The position numbers and the translations under genes were made by a program. The notes under the pieces are model-generated. The model was not told the origin of the DNA. It ran no database searches and was given only the letters and a program-made list of their open reading frames with translations. A DNA stretch of 64,000 nt from Diadophis punctatus similis (lineage: Eukaryota; Chordata; Lepidosauria; Squamata; Dipsadidae), in assembly GCA_023053685.1 (NCBI GenBank), contig JALIGW010000058.1, forward strand, positions 749,001 to 813,000, in the 5' to 3' direction. Below are positions 40,649 through 51,668 of the stretch, one piece after another (within the stretch, counting starts at the first letter, position 1; each line of letters opens with the position of its first letter).

Positions 40649-42559
40649 ATCTATCTATCACAAAAAACATATTAGGAATACAAGTTAAAATAGGGAAGAA
40701 AATGGTAAGTTAGCACCTGTCTACCCTAGACGAATTCAAATCACCAGGACCAAGGTTCTGAAGGAACTGGCAGATGAGATTTCAGAACCACTGAACTATA
40801 TCTTTCAAAGATCCTGGAGCACCGGGGAACTGCCAGAGGACTGGAAAAGAGCTGATGTAGTTCCCATCTTCAAAAAAGGGGGAAAAATAGATCCAGGAAA
40901 CTACAGACCTATCAGCCTGACCTCAATACCAGGGAAGATTTTGGAAAAGATAATCAAGCAACTAATCAATGAACACCTAGAAGCAAACAAAATAATAACC
41001 AAAAGCCAACATGGGTTTGTCAAAAACAGATCATGCCAGACTAATCTTATTGCATTCTTTGATGAAGTGACAAAATTAGTGGATCAGAGGAATGCTGTTG
41101 ATATAATTTACTTGGACTTCAGTAAGGCATTTGATAAAGTAGACCATAACCTACTACTAGATAAAGTAGAAAAATGTGGGTTAGACAGCAACACCACCAG
41201 ATGGATTCGAAACTGGCTGACCAACCGCACTCAACTTGTAGTGCTCAATGGAACTGCATCTACACAGAAAGCCAAACAAGGAATAACGGATGGAAGCTGA
41301 CCAAGGAGAGATTCAACTTGGAAGTGAGGAGAAACTTTCTGATGGTGAGAGCAATCAACCAGTGGAACAGCTTGCCAGCGGAGGTTGTGAGAGCCCCAAC
41401 ACTTGCGACCTTCAAGGGGAGACTGGACTGCCATCTGTCTCAAACGGTGTAGGAACTCCTGCTTGAGCAGGGGGTTGGACTAGATGACCTACAAGGTCCC
41501 TTCCAACTCTAATAATAAATCTAAATCTACACGGACTTCCGGTTTGCCCATTGTGCTGTTTTTTGCACTCCGGTGGCTTCAGGGAAAGCACAACGGGCAA
41601 ACCGGAAGTTCGGAAAATGGACTTCCGGTTTGCCCGTTGTGAAAAACAGCACAATGGGCAAACCGGAAATCCGTTTTTCCGAACTTCTGGTTTGCCCTTT
41701 GGGCCGTTTTTTCACTGTCCCAGGAGATCTGTGCCATTGCTCTGGGGCGGGGGGATTGTGCATATGCGCAGGGGGCAGCACGGGGGTGTACATGCATGGG
41801 GGGAAGGGAATGGGTGTGTGGATATGTGCGCTGTGCCCGCTAGCGCGCGCGCACACCCCCTTTTAGCACACGAACCAAAAAAGGTTCACCATCACTGCCC
41901 TACACCATTTCTGATGGCAGTCCAGTCTCTTCTTGAAAGCTCCCACAACTTCTCAAGGCAACTTCTGTTCCATGGGTTGATTGTTCTCACTGTCAGAAAA
42001 TTCCTCCTTATTTCTAGGTTGAATCTCTCCTTGATCAGTTTCCATCCATTATTCCTTGTCTGGCCTTCGGGTGCTTTGGAAAACAGCCTGACCCCCTCCT
42101 CTCTGTGGCAGCCCCTCAAATATTGGAAGACTGCTATCATGTCTCCCCTGGTCCTTCTCTTCGCCAGACTGGCCATGCCCAGTTCCTGCAAACGTTCTTC
42201 ATACTGTATGTTTTAGCCTCCAGTCCCCCAATCATCTTTGTTGCCTTATGGGATTTAATTAATTAATGGGATTCTGCCCACCCAGAGTGTATGCAATGGG
42301 TAGACCCTACCTTCTGCAAAGGGAGAAGAACAACCTGGCTTCATGTGGACCAATTGCAATTCCATGTTAGTCAAACTAAAAGTATTCTTAGTGAGGTTTA
42401 AAGTCCTGGATTGAGCAGACGTGTGGGAGACACCCTCAGGCTGTGGTGCTTACCTTTTGTAGGAAGAAAAGAGGGTCGGAGACTGGGGATCTTTGCTGTT
42501 GTTAGCTGAGTTGAAAGAATGAGGAGACCAGCTAGGAGTAGAAGAATCCAAGGTTTCAT
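37374..42559 (-). CDS. Kunitz-type secreted inhibitor-like gene, partial
   Basis: Exon 1 (42454-42559) encodes a 22-residue or so signal peptide ([13 protein letters not shown]...) plus a short pro-region, and ends in phase 1 at GTAAGC. Exon 2 (37374-37550, 177 nt) lies between a 'tcttgccag' acceptor and a GTGAGC donor, both phase 1, and encodes one BPTI/Kunitz domain. All six Cys are present with standard spacing, except that the first loop has nine residues instead of eight. The FFYN and GNRNN core words are kept. At the reactive site the usual Gly-Pro-Cys is Lys-Arg-Cys and the P1 residue is Glu. Most family members that block trypsin-like enzymes have Lys or Arg there, so a different target or no protease target is inferred. 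An N-V-T glycosylation sequon lies in the domain. The final exon was not found. The 4.9-kb intron is packed with repeats. Snakes have both venom and housekeeping members; I cannot say which this is. Confidence 0.85.
37885..37962 (-). mobile_element. CR1 LINE 3' end (Kunitz intron)
   Basis: 'cggaggtcttctagtccaac' tail on the plus strand, 5'-truncated. Confidence 0.8.
37963..38343. mobile_element. hAT MITE fragment (GATGGCGAACC family)
   Basis: It begins 'tagtgatggagaacctttt' and shares GC-alternating words and 'ggagctgacatagggcaacg' with the copy at 24122. The right terminus is replaced by a CR1 tail. Confidence 0.75.
38344..38552 (+). mobile_element. CR1 LINE 3' end with (CCATT)n tail
   Basis: It encodes [19 protein letters not shown] and ends with 'ggactagatgacctacaagg'. 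A (ATTCC)n array follows at 38511-38550. Confidence 0.88.
38553..39469. other. Unassigned stretch in the Kunitz intron
   Basis: AT-rich, with no element recognised and no exon with splice sites. Confidence 0.4.
39470..40310. repeat. Duplicated block A
   Basis: Nearly identical sequence recurs at 48799-49240 (matching the first half) and 49939-50615 (second half): for example 'caaggaggcatcggaggctg' and 'gtttatgagcagatccagcc'. A shorter relative is at 54235-54470. The underlying unit was not identified. Confidence 0.85.
40311..40660. repeat. Compound (CT)n(ATCT)n(ACCT)n(ATCT)n microsatellite
   Basis: CT 40311-40385, ATCT about 40400-40475, ACCT about 40475-40551, then 'cgt' and ATCT to about 40657. 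The frames across it are artefacts. Confidence 0.97.
40700..41525 (+). mobile_element. CR1 LINE with internal deletion
   Basis: It codes [20 protein letters not shown] and neighbouring RT words up to about 41270. It then jumps directly to the last ORF2 part ([19 protein letters not shown]) and the standard CR1 tail, so the RT centre with the catalytic Asp pair is deleted. Confidence 0.9.
41528..41903. mobile_element. hAT MITE fragment (GATGGCGAACC family)
   Basis: The right end 'aaaggttcaccatcactg' is intact. The left end is missing. The interior has three copies of a 'cggacttccggtttgcccat'-like unit, two facing each other. Confidence 0.7.
41904..42236 (-). mobile_element. CR1 LINE 3' region
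   Basis: The minus strand encodes [20 protein letters not shown] and neighbouring CR1 words. Confidence 0.87.
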
Positions 42560-42879
42560 GATGCAGCTCAAGTCCAACCTGCAGCAACAATTCTTCGTCT
42601 CAACTGTGTATTTCTAATCTCACTTGGATGGGGGCTGTTCTGCAGGGAGGGTCAGGTGATGCAACATCCTATGATGGATTGCTAGCATGTTGTGTGCAAG
42701 AAAGGGGCATATCCAGGAGAGGCTGAGTAGAACTTGCTGTTGGTCAATCTGGCCTTGGTCAATTTCTTGACCTTCCTTCTTCTGTGGCTTGAACTGCTCT
42801 GGGTTTTCCATGCTTTGCGTGTCAAAGTTCTCCACCCCAAGGAGATGTAAGATAGAGGGGGACATTTACAGTTACTGCA
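42560..42879. other. Upstream region of the Kunitz gene
   Basis: Presumed promoter side of the minus-strand gene. No convincing TATA box was found. 'tgctgcaggttggacttgag' lies just before the ATG on the minus strand. Confidence 0.4.
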
Positions 42880-43236
42880 CAGGGGTGGATTCTAACTTAC
42901 CTCGCTGCTGGTTTGCTTCCTCCCGCGCCGCGTGGTCATGCCATGTGGGTGTGCACATGTTTTGCACGCCCATGCACAGTGCCAATTTTTTTTTAAAAAG
43001 CTGAAAACAATATGGTGACACATGCGCAGTGCTGGAAACTCGGCTTCTGCGCATGCGCAGAAGAATAAAAAACCCGGGAAAAAATCTCCCCCCCCCCAAA
43101 TATAAAAAATTCCAAAAAAAGATGGCAGTGTCCATGGACCAGCACCAACCGAACCGGTTCTGTGATGTCATTGTGACATCAGCGGTTTGCTACTGGTTTG
43201 GGCGAACCGGTCCAAACCGGGAGGAACCCACCTCTG
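42880..43236. mobile_element. hAT MITE (GAACCGG family)
   Basis: Ends CAGGGGTGGATTC and GAACCCACCTCTG. The target duplication is TTACTGCA/TTACTGGA (7 of 8). Confidence 0.85.
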
Positions 43237-43239
43237 TTA

Positions 43240-43490
43240 CTGGATATGAAGAATGTATGAAGAACGGTTGCAGGAACTGGGCATGGCTAGTCTAGAGAAG
43301 AGAAGGACCAGGGGAGACATGATAGCAGTCTTCCAATATTTGAGGGGCTGCCACAGAGTGGAGGGGGTCAGGCTATTCTCCAAGGCCAGACAAGGAATAA
43401 TGGATGGAAACTGAACAAGGAGAGATTTAACCTGGAAATAAGGAGACATTTCCTGACAGTGAGGACAATCAACCAATGAAACAGAAGTTG
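43240..43490 (+). mobile_element. CR1 LINE fragment
   Basis: 'agaacggttgcaggaactgg' and 'gaccaggggagacatgatag' words. It is truncated before the usual tail. Confidence 0.8.
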
Positions 43491-43989
43491 CCTTCAGAAA
43501 TGATCTAGGGCTAAATTACATATAAAGAACTTCTTTATGAAGAAGGAATTAGATTACAGTTAAAATCTATTGAGCAACTAGGTCAAGAAGGAATAATTAG
43601 AACTTGGTTTCAATATGGGCAATTGCAGGCTAGATGGAAAGAAGATTTAAAAACTGGTATCTTGCAGCAAGATGATAAGTTGATAATTCAAATAAAAAAT
43701 AAAGGTCCAATGCACATAAAGAGACTGTATAATGTGTTAGTGGAATTAGATTCGGAAACAGAGCTAGTCAAGGATTGTATGATAAAATGGGCTCAAAATA
43801 TTGGAGAACCTATAATGATGGAAACATGGGAAAAGATATGGGTTAGAAACGTAAAATTTACACAAGCTCAAAACTTAAGAGAAAACTTTTACAAAATGCT
43901 TTATAGATGGCACCTAGATCCAAAAAAACTGGCTCGTATGTATCCAAATTTACAACCTTAAATGTTGGAGATGTGAATGTGAAGATGCT

Positions 43990-45284
43990 ACATTTGTATT
44001 TGTATTTGTATTTGTATTTGTTTATTTGTCAAGCATATATGATTATAAGCAAAGTACAAACAGTAAAATATGATTGAATATATATGTAATATTACAAGTA
44101 TGAATAAGAGTAAAAGAGGTATGATTATATGGGTACATAGGACAGGAACGGTAGGCACGATTGTGCGCTTATGCACGCCCCTTACTGACCTCTTAGGAAT
44201 GGGGTGAGGTCAAATGGTAGATAATAAGAGGTTGAAGTTTTTGGGGTTTGGGGAAGAAACTACTGAGTCAGGTAAAGTGTTCCAGGTGTTGACAACTCTG
44301 TTGTTGAAGTCGAATTTTTTGCAATCAAGTCTGGAGCGGTTTACATTAAGTTTGTATCTATTGTGAGCTCGTGTATTATTACGGTTGAAGCTGAAATAGT
44401 CGTTAACGGGTAGGACATTGAGGCGGATAATTTTGTGAGCTACACTTAGGTCAGATCGAAGGCGGCGGAGTTCTAAATTTTGAAGTCCCAAAATTTCATG
44501 TCTGGTTTCATAAGGAATTCTGTTGTGAACAGAGGAATGTAATACTCTTCTTGTGAAGTATCGCTGGACATTCTCAATTGTGTTAATGTCTGATATGTGG
44601 TGTGGGTTCCAGACAGATGAGCTGTATTCAAGAATCGGTCTAGCAAATGTTTTGTATGCTCTGGTTAAGAGTACAATGTTACCAGAGAAGAAGCTGCGCA
44701 AGATTAGGTTAACCACTCTTAATGCCTTCTTTGCTATGTAGTTGCAGTGGGCTCTGGCACTTAGATCGTTAGAGATGAGTACTCCGAGGTCCTTTACTGA
44801 GTGAGGATCATCATCAAGGTCATGATCATCAAGTTTGTATTTTGTGTTTTGATTATTTTTGCCGATGTGTAAAACTGAGTATTTGTTGATAGAGATTGGT
44901 AGTTGCCACTTGTTTGACCATTCAGATATATAATCAAGGTCTTTTTGAAGGGTTGTAGTATTATCTGTGGTGTTGAATAGTTTTACGTCATCTGCGAAGA
45001 GGACGCAGTTGCTTTGTATCATATCACAAATGTCATTTATATAAAGAATGAAGAGAGTAGGTCCTAAAATGCTTCCTTGGGGAACACCGCTGTTAACAGG
45101 TACAGGGTTTGATAGAGTTGATCCTATTTTAACCACTTGTTGTCTGTTTGACAGGAATGCAGTTATCCATTTGTGTAGGGGGCCAGAGATGCCATAAGAT
45201 TTTAGTTTTAGGAGTAGTTTGTCGTGTACTACGGAGTCAAAGGCTTTACAAAAGTCTATGTAGATTGCGTCTATTGCTTTGCCC
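43990..45284 (-). mobile_element. Rex1-like LINE inserted in L1
   Basis: It carries the longest Rex1-like coding piece in the window and an (AAATAC)n tail at 43990-44020 on the minus strand. The 5' end is truncated inside the RT domain. Confidence 0.85.
44210..45136 (-). CDS. Rex1-like reverse transcriptase fragment
   Basis: An open frame of 308 codons. It begins within the RT palm (NSGVPQGSILGPTLFILYIN), carries the catalytic pair as CVLFADDVKLF at about residue 45, and continues through VKDLGVLISNDLS and the carboxy-terminal domain to a stop at the start of the 3' region. The ATG is internal. More coding sequence precedes it in the same direction (about 45140-45280: KAFDSVVHDKLL-like words), then the copy is truncated. 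Clade assignment (Rex1/Babar) is from memory and less sure than the RT call. Confidence 0.85.
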   Translation of the reverse strand: MVKIGSTLSNPVPVNSGVPQGSILGPTLFILYINDICDMIQSNCVLFADDVKLFNTTDNTTTLQKDLDYISEWSNKWQLPISINKYSVLHIGKNNQNTKYKLDDHDLDDDPHSVKDLGVLISNDLSARAHCNYIAKKALRVVNLILRSFFSGNIVLLTRAYKTFARPILEYSSSVWNPHHISDINTIENVQRYFTRRVLHSSVHNRIPYETRHEILGLQNLELRRLRSDLSVAHKIIRLNVLPVNDYFSFNRNNTRAHNRYKLNVNRSRLDCKKFDFNNRVVNTWNTLPDSVVSSPNPKNFNLLLSTI

Positions 45285-45936
45285 TACATATTTTCATATA
45301 TGGTGGACTTGTAAAAAAATTAAGGCTTTTTGGATAAAAATTTGGTGGATTATTCTAAATATCTTAAAGAAAAAGATTAAGTTTACACCACAGTTTTTTT
45401 TGTTGGGAATAATTACGGACTGTACTGTAATAGAGACTAAATTGGTTTTGAATTTGATAACAGCTGCCAGGTTGGTGGTAGCACAGTATTGGAAGAAAGA
45501 AGATATACCTACCATTGAGGAATGGACATTAAAAGTTGTACATCTGGCTGAAATGGCAAAAATCTCATCATATCTTAAAGATCATTCAAACGAGAGATAC
45601 ATATTGGAATGGAGTAAATGGACTGATTATATTCAAAAAAAGTATCAGATTAAGAAGATATAAATAGTTTAATAATGATATATGTTAAATTTTTAGAATG
45701 TGTTTAAAAGGTTTTAAATAATGAGGAGTTAAAGAACTAGAGAAATTTTGAATTTATAATTTGTTAGTATATTTTTATTTTATGCTTATTGAATATTATA
45801 CCCTGTGCTTTTTCTGGGAAGTCAGGGGGGGGAAGGGGAGGGGGTTGGGGGGAAGGGGGGGGAGAAAAAGAGAAAAATGTTTGTACTTTGTACTAATAAA
45901 ACTTTTTGAATTAAAAAAAGAAGAAATGATCTAGGG

Positions 45937-46501
45937 CTGTGATGGCGAACCTATGGCACGCGTGCCACAGGTGGCACGCGGAGCCATAACGGAAGGTACG
46001 CGAGGCGTTGCCCTATGTCAGCTCCAGTGCGCATGTGCGCACTGGACAGCTGATTTTTGGCCTTGGGGAAGGCCGTTTCGCCCTCCGGAAGCTCCAGGGA
46101 AGCTTCCCTGAAGCCACTGGAGTGCGAAAAACCGCCCAACGGGTAAACTGGAAGTTCAGAAAACCGACTTCTGGTTTGCCCGTTGTGCTGATTTTTGCAC
46201 TCCAGTGGCTTCATGGAAGCTTCCTGAAGCCCCAGAGTGTGAAAAACAGCACAATGGAAAAACCGGAAGTTTGTTTTTCCAAACTTCCAGTTTGCCCGTT
46301 GGGCCATTTTTTCACCGTTCCAGGCTTCGGTGAGATCTGTGAGCATGCACGGGGGCGGGGAGGGTTGTGCACAAGCGCAGGGGTCATCGCGGGGGTGTGC
46401 GCATGCATGGGGGGAGGGAATGGGTGTGGGCATGTACGTGCATGCTAGTGCGCGTGCACATCCCCTTTTGGCACATGAACAAAAAAGGTTCACCATCAGT
46501 G
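45937..46501. mobile_element. hAT MITE (GATGGCGAACC family)
   Basis: CTGTGATGGCGAACC at the left and GGTTCACCATCAGTG at the right. The flanks do not match, so the target duplication has been lost or the ends eroded. The interior has paired facing 'cggaagttcgg'-like segments. Confidence 0.75.
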
Positions 46502-46504
46502 CAG

Positions 46505-46615
46505 GTTATTTCAGCTGAATGCTACCTGCAGTTCAGCTGTTCAAATCTCACCGGCTCAAGGTTGATTCAGCCTTCCATCCTTCTGAGGTCGGTAAAATTA
46601 GGACCCAGATTGTTG
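46505..46615 (+). mobile_element. tRNA-derived SINE fragment
   Basis: 'gttcaaatctcaccggctca' fits a tRNA B box followed by 'ttgattcagccttccatcct' and 'gaggtcggtaaaattaggac', a common squamate SINE body. The A-box half is missing. Confidence 0.55.
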
Positions 46616-46624
46616 GGGGCAATA

Positions 46625-46850
46625 TGATGAACTTTATATATATATAATGTGTGTGTGTATCTGTGTGTCTGTGCCTGTCTGCGTGTGTGTATTTGTGTGT
46701 ATGTATGTATATAGCATGTGTATATGTGTGTTATGCATGAGTATGGGTAGAGATATGGGTATGTGTTATGTATGGGTATGGGCAACAGAATTTCATTTTT
46801 AATGTGGGCCAGTGTGGTCACAATAGAAATTGACCATAATGGTCAGATAC
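46625..46850. repeat. Duplicated block B, first part
   Basis: GT-rich sequence and 'atgggcaacagaatttcatt' match 50900-51070 almost base for base. Confidence 0.85.
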
Positions 46851-47204
46851 ATTTATTGAATAGCCCGAAGGCCTTTTCAAAAAAAGAAAAACAGAACAAA
46901 CAGGTACAGAAACAACCGTACAAAAATATATATGCTACATGACATCAAAATTCAACGATATCAAAATTCAATAACTAAATTTCTAAAACTAGATAACCCA
47001 AATAAAATATCTTGTCTCTAACTCAGCTCATCTTTCTTACAATCAATGAAATTCTTTTCAATGTAGCTGGCTGGTATTGCTGTCATCCTATTAAGATAGT
47101 GAGTGATAGCCCTTACCAGGGGAGGAGAGTCTGCCTTCAATAGAAATGTTGATTTATGCCTTACATTCCAGGTCATTACCTTAACCTTTATGGTCATTAT
47201 GAGC
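46851..47204. other. Insertion in block B, unidentified
   Basis: It is absent from the second block-B copy. It contains 'attgaatagcccgaaggcct' and a short minus-strand frame without known motifs. Possibly the 3' end of an unrecognised element. Confidence 0.4.
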
Positions 47205-47718
47205 AACAAAGATGATTAGGAGACTGGAGGCTAAAACATATGAAGAACGGTTGCAGGAACTGGGTATGTCTAGTTTAATGAAAAGAAGGACCAGGGGAGA
47301 CATGATAGCAGTGTTCCAATATCTCAGGGGTTGCCACAAAGAAGAGGGGGTCAATCCATTCTCCAAAGCACCTGAGGGTAGGACAAGAAGCAATGGGTGG
47401 AAACTAAACAAGGAGAGAAGCAACTTAGAACTAAGGAGAAATTTCCTGACAGTTAGAACAATTAATCAGTGGAACAGCTTGCCTCCAGAAGTTGTGAATG
47501 CTCCAACACTGGAAGTTTTAAAGAAGATGTTGGATAACCATTTGTCTGAAGTGGTGTAGGGTTTCCTGCCTAAGCAGAGGGTTGGACTAGAAGATCTCCA
47601 AGGTCCCTTCCAACTCTGTTACTCCTATTATTCTATTCTATTCTATTCTATTCTATTCTATTCTATTCTATTCTATTCTATTCTATTCTATTCTATTCTA
47701 TTCTATTCTATTCTATTC
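47205..47718 (+). mobile_element. CR1 LINE 3' end with (ATTCT)n tail
   Basis: It encodes [19 protein letters not shown] through LKKMLDNHLSEVV and the 'ggactagaagatctccaagg' tail. About 17 ATTCT units follow at 47628-47718. Confidence 0.93.
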
Positions 47719-48305
47719 TTAATCTCTTAATCTCTAATTGAGCTCGCTTCTTTTGGCTTGGAATCCTGGGGGTGGACATGTGCAGAGGGAGGGGCTTCTC
47801 CTTGTGGGTGTGCTGGGGGGGTGTCCACCGTGGTCTTCCCTCCCCCTCAGGAAGGGGTTCTAGGGGATGAGGGGGGGGGTCAGAGGCTTTTTCTGCTGGC
47901 TCTGGAGACCCCCAAGGTCCCTTCCGACTCTTGTATTCTGTGACCGGACAAGTCCTTCCTTCCTTCCTTCGGTCTCCTGGAGGGGCAGGAGTTGCAGGGA
48001 GTGATGAGTTCAAGTCCCACGGAGGCCCCATCCTGCTGACCATTGTCCTCTGAGCTGGCCCACCCAGGACCCCCCTGGACCCCCTCCAGGCCAAGGAGGA
48101 GATTTGTGCTTCGTTGTGAGGTTCTTTCTTAGCTGATGATGCTGAACTCATCAAACAAGAGAGAGCCTTTTAGGCCCAGTAGTTAAAGCACCAGGCCAGG
48201 AACCAGGAGACTCTGAGTTCTAGTCCTGCCATTGTCACAAAGCCAGCCTAGGCCGGCCACTCTCTCCCAGCCCTAGGAAAGAGGCAATGGCAATCCACCC
48301 CTGAG
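47719..48305. repeat. Duplicated block B, second part
   Basis: A nearly identical copy is at 51082-51668. A minus-strand open frame of 148 codons is shared by both copies but has no recognisable domain and no splice or promoter support. Confidence 0.88.
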
Positions 48306-48345
48306 AAACCTTGCCAAGAAAACCACAGGGAGCGGGCCACGAATG
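48163..48345 (+). mobile_element. tRNA-derived SINE (squamate)
   Basis: A-box-like 'tagttaaagcaccaggcc', B-box-like 'gagttctagtcctgcc', then 'caatccacccctgagaaacc'. A second, shorter copy is at 51526-51668 as part of the duplicated block. Confidence 0.65.
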
Positions 48346-48798
48346 AAACGGACTCAAAGGCACAAAAACCAATGAAAAAGTTATTAAAAGGGGAATTCTT
48401 GACTGTTTCTTCTGCTAGTGTTGCATCATCAGTTTTTGGGCCAACCTCCTGGCTCACCAATCCACCCTTCCAAAGAGCCAAGGAGGGCAGGGAGCCTCTT
48501 TGACAGGCAGGGTCTGACCCAGAGGCATCTCAACCGTCCCCTTCAAGTTGGTTCCCAACACAACAATCATAGGAAAGATAAAGAAGGATCAAATCAACCC
48601 ACCAACCATCGTTTGTTCCTGAAAGAATGGAGGCTGCAACCAGTCCTTGCTGAACATTTTGTGAGGCATCCGGTGGATGTTAAAACAATAATAATTCTTT
48701 TTTAAAAATATCCCTCACATCTCTAAAACTCCCCCAACCTCATACATATCACGCTTCCTCCCCACTCCACCCTCAACTTATGGGTCCAGTGGACAGTT
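48346..48798. other. Unassigned stretch
   Basis: No exon and no recognised element. Confidence 0.4.
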
Positions 48799-49240
48799 TC
48801 ATCTCCCAAGGAGGCATCGGAGGCTGCAGTGGGAAGATGCCCGGATCTGTGGGGAGCAAGATGGAAGATCTCGTATAGGAGTAGTGGGGTTCTGGACTTC
48901 TTCCTCCTGGACCACTTCACAACTCCCAGTTGCAGCCTGGCCGGTCACTAGGTAGGCCCCCTCCCCCCTCCCCCACCCCGGAGGGCTCAACCCTTGTGCT
49001 GCCCATTTGCAGATTCAGGTTCATTCTCCCCATGAGAAACATCCTGATTCTAGTACTTGAATTCAGTTGGTGTGGAATTCTCTTCTCCCAGGCGAGACGG
49101 AAGAGATTAGTTTTGCATTTGGTCACCTGTAGAGTTCCCGTCAAGATCACCCAGGGCCCCCGTTTATGAGCAGATCCAGCCCACTAACTTTATTGAGCAC
49201 ACCACGGCAACTGAGCTTGAACACAACAGATTTTGTATAA
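48799..49240. repeat. Block A copy 2, first half
   Basis: It matches 39470-39910. The match breaks off at 'tttgtataatttctggg'. Confidence 0.87.
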
Positions 49241-49369
49241 TTTCTGGGATTTAGACATGGCACCTACAACAAGCATACTGAGGCCGACTGCTCCAAAGGT
49301 CTGGGATAGCTTCAGGGGCCAACCCCGGGGGGGGGGGAATCCCATGAGCTCTACTTGCATACAGGTGTT

Positions 49370-49790
49370 AGCACATAGAATATTAGACTTGGGAAGGACC
49401 TTGGAGGTCTTCTAGTCCAACCCCCTGCTCGAGCAGGAGATCCTATACCAGGGGTGTCCGACTTTGGAACTTTAAGACTCGTGGACTTCAGCTCCCAGAA
49501 TTACGCAGCTATCCATGCTGCCTGGGGAATTCTGGGAGTTGAAGTCCACAAGTCATGTCCACTCCTGTCCTAGACCGTTCCAGACAAATGGCTGCCCGAT
49601 CTCTTCTTAAAACCCACTACTTCTGGAGGCAACCAGTTCCACTGATTAATTGCTGTACTGTCAGGAATTCTTTCCTTAATTCCATGTTGGTTCTCTTCTG
49701 GATCAGTTTCCATCCATTGCTTCTCATCCTGCCTTCAAGCGCTTTGGAGAATAGGGGTCCATCATTGCTTAGACATCATAAGCCTGGAAA
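49370..49790 (-). mobile_element. CR1 LINE 3' region split by a palindromic MITE
   Basis: Parts 49370-49448 ('ggaggtcttctagtccaacc') and 49568-49790 ('cttctggaggcaaccagttc'). Confidence 0.83.
49449..49567. mobile_element. Palindromic hAT MITE
   Basis: CAGGGGTGTCCGACTTTGG to its complement ending ACTCCTG. Target duplication TCCTATAC/TCCTAGAC (7 of 8). Confidence 0.87.
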
Positions 49791-49938
49791 AAAAAATCCT
49801 TGTGATGTGGCTGCCCTTGAGGATGTCCTGTAGACAGACGTTCTTGTTCATGAAATTGCAAAGTGGACTACACAAACAGCATGCTATGTCTAAGTACCAC
49901 CAATTATACAAATTCTGTTGCCCGTGGTGTGCTCAATA

Positions 49939-50615
<677 letters not shown>

Positions 50616-50617
50616 AG

Positions 50618-50885
<268 letters not shown>

Positions 50886-50899
50886 TCATCTATCTATCA

Positions 50900-51070
50900 T
50901 ATATATGTGTGTGTATGTGTGTGTGTGTGTGTCTGTGTATAGCATGTGTGTATGTGTGTTATGCATGAGTATGGGTAGAGATATGGGCATGTGTTATGTA
51001 TGGGTATGGGCAACAGAATTTCATTTTTAATGTGGGCCAGTGTGCTCACAGTAGAAAATGACCATAAAGG
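50900..51070. repeat. Block B copy 2, first part
   Basis: It matches 46625-46850. Confidence 0.85.
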
Positions 51071-51081
51071 TTACCTTAATC

Positions 51082-51668
51082 TTAATCTCTTAATCTCTAA
51101 TTGAGCACCTTCCTTTTGGCTTGGAATCCTGGGGGTGGACATGTGCAGAGGGAGGGGCTTCTCCTTGTGGGTGTGCTGGGGGGGTGTCCACCGTGGTCTT
51201 CCTTCCCCCTCAGGAAGGGGTTCTAGGGGATGAGGGGGGGGGTCAGAGGCTTTTTCTGCTGGCTCTGGAGACCCCCAAGGTCCTTTCCGACTCTTGTATT
51301 CTGTGACCGGACAAGTCCTTCCTTCCTTCCTTCGGTCTCCTGGAGGGGCAGGAGTTGCAGGGAGTGATGAGTTCAAGTCCCACGGAGGCCCCATCCTGCT
51401 GACCATTGTCCTCTGAGCTGGCCCACCCAGGACCCCCCTGGACCCCCTCCAGGCCAAGGAGGAGATTTGTGCTTCGTTGTGAGGTTCTTTCTTAGCTGAT
51501 GATGCTGAACTCATCAAACAAGAGAGAGCCTTTTAGGCCCAGTAGTTAAAGCACCAGGCCAGGAACCAGGAGACTCTGAGTTCTAGTCTTGCCATTGTCA
51601 CAAAGCCACCCTAGGCCGGCCACTCTCTCCCAGCCCTAGGAAAGAGGCAATGGCAATCCACCCCTGAG
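51082..51668. repeat. Block B copy 2, second part
   Basis: It matches 47719-48305 and stops at 'cacccctgag'. Confidence 0.88.

Larger units (their letters stand above)
43505..45912 (+). mobile_element. L1 LINE 3' end split by a Rex1-like insertion
   Basis: The left part (43505-43992) encodes ORF2 words such as ENFYKMLYRWHLDPKKLARM. The right part (45282-45912) continues with IWWTCKKIKAFW and AARLVVAQYWKKEDIPTIEEW. It then ends with a G-rich 3' region and an A-rich tail. Both fit the L1 ORF2 carboxy terminus. 'ctacat' flanks the insertion on both sides. Confidence 0.85.

Noticed and set aside
40265..40688. Two overlapping long frames of Ser-Leu and Tyr-Leu-Ser repeats
   Set aside because: They are translations of CT and ATCT microsatellites; the same frames recur at 50571-51030.
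46505..46615. Possible tRNA gene
   Set aside because: Only a B-box-like half is present and the body matches a SINE; no cloverleaf could be drawn.
47708..48154. A 148-codon minus-strand frame conserved at 51071-51517
   Set aside because: Conservation is explained by the near-identical duplicated block. There is no domain, signal peptide or splice support.
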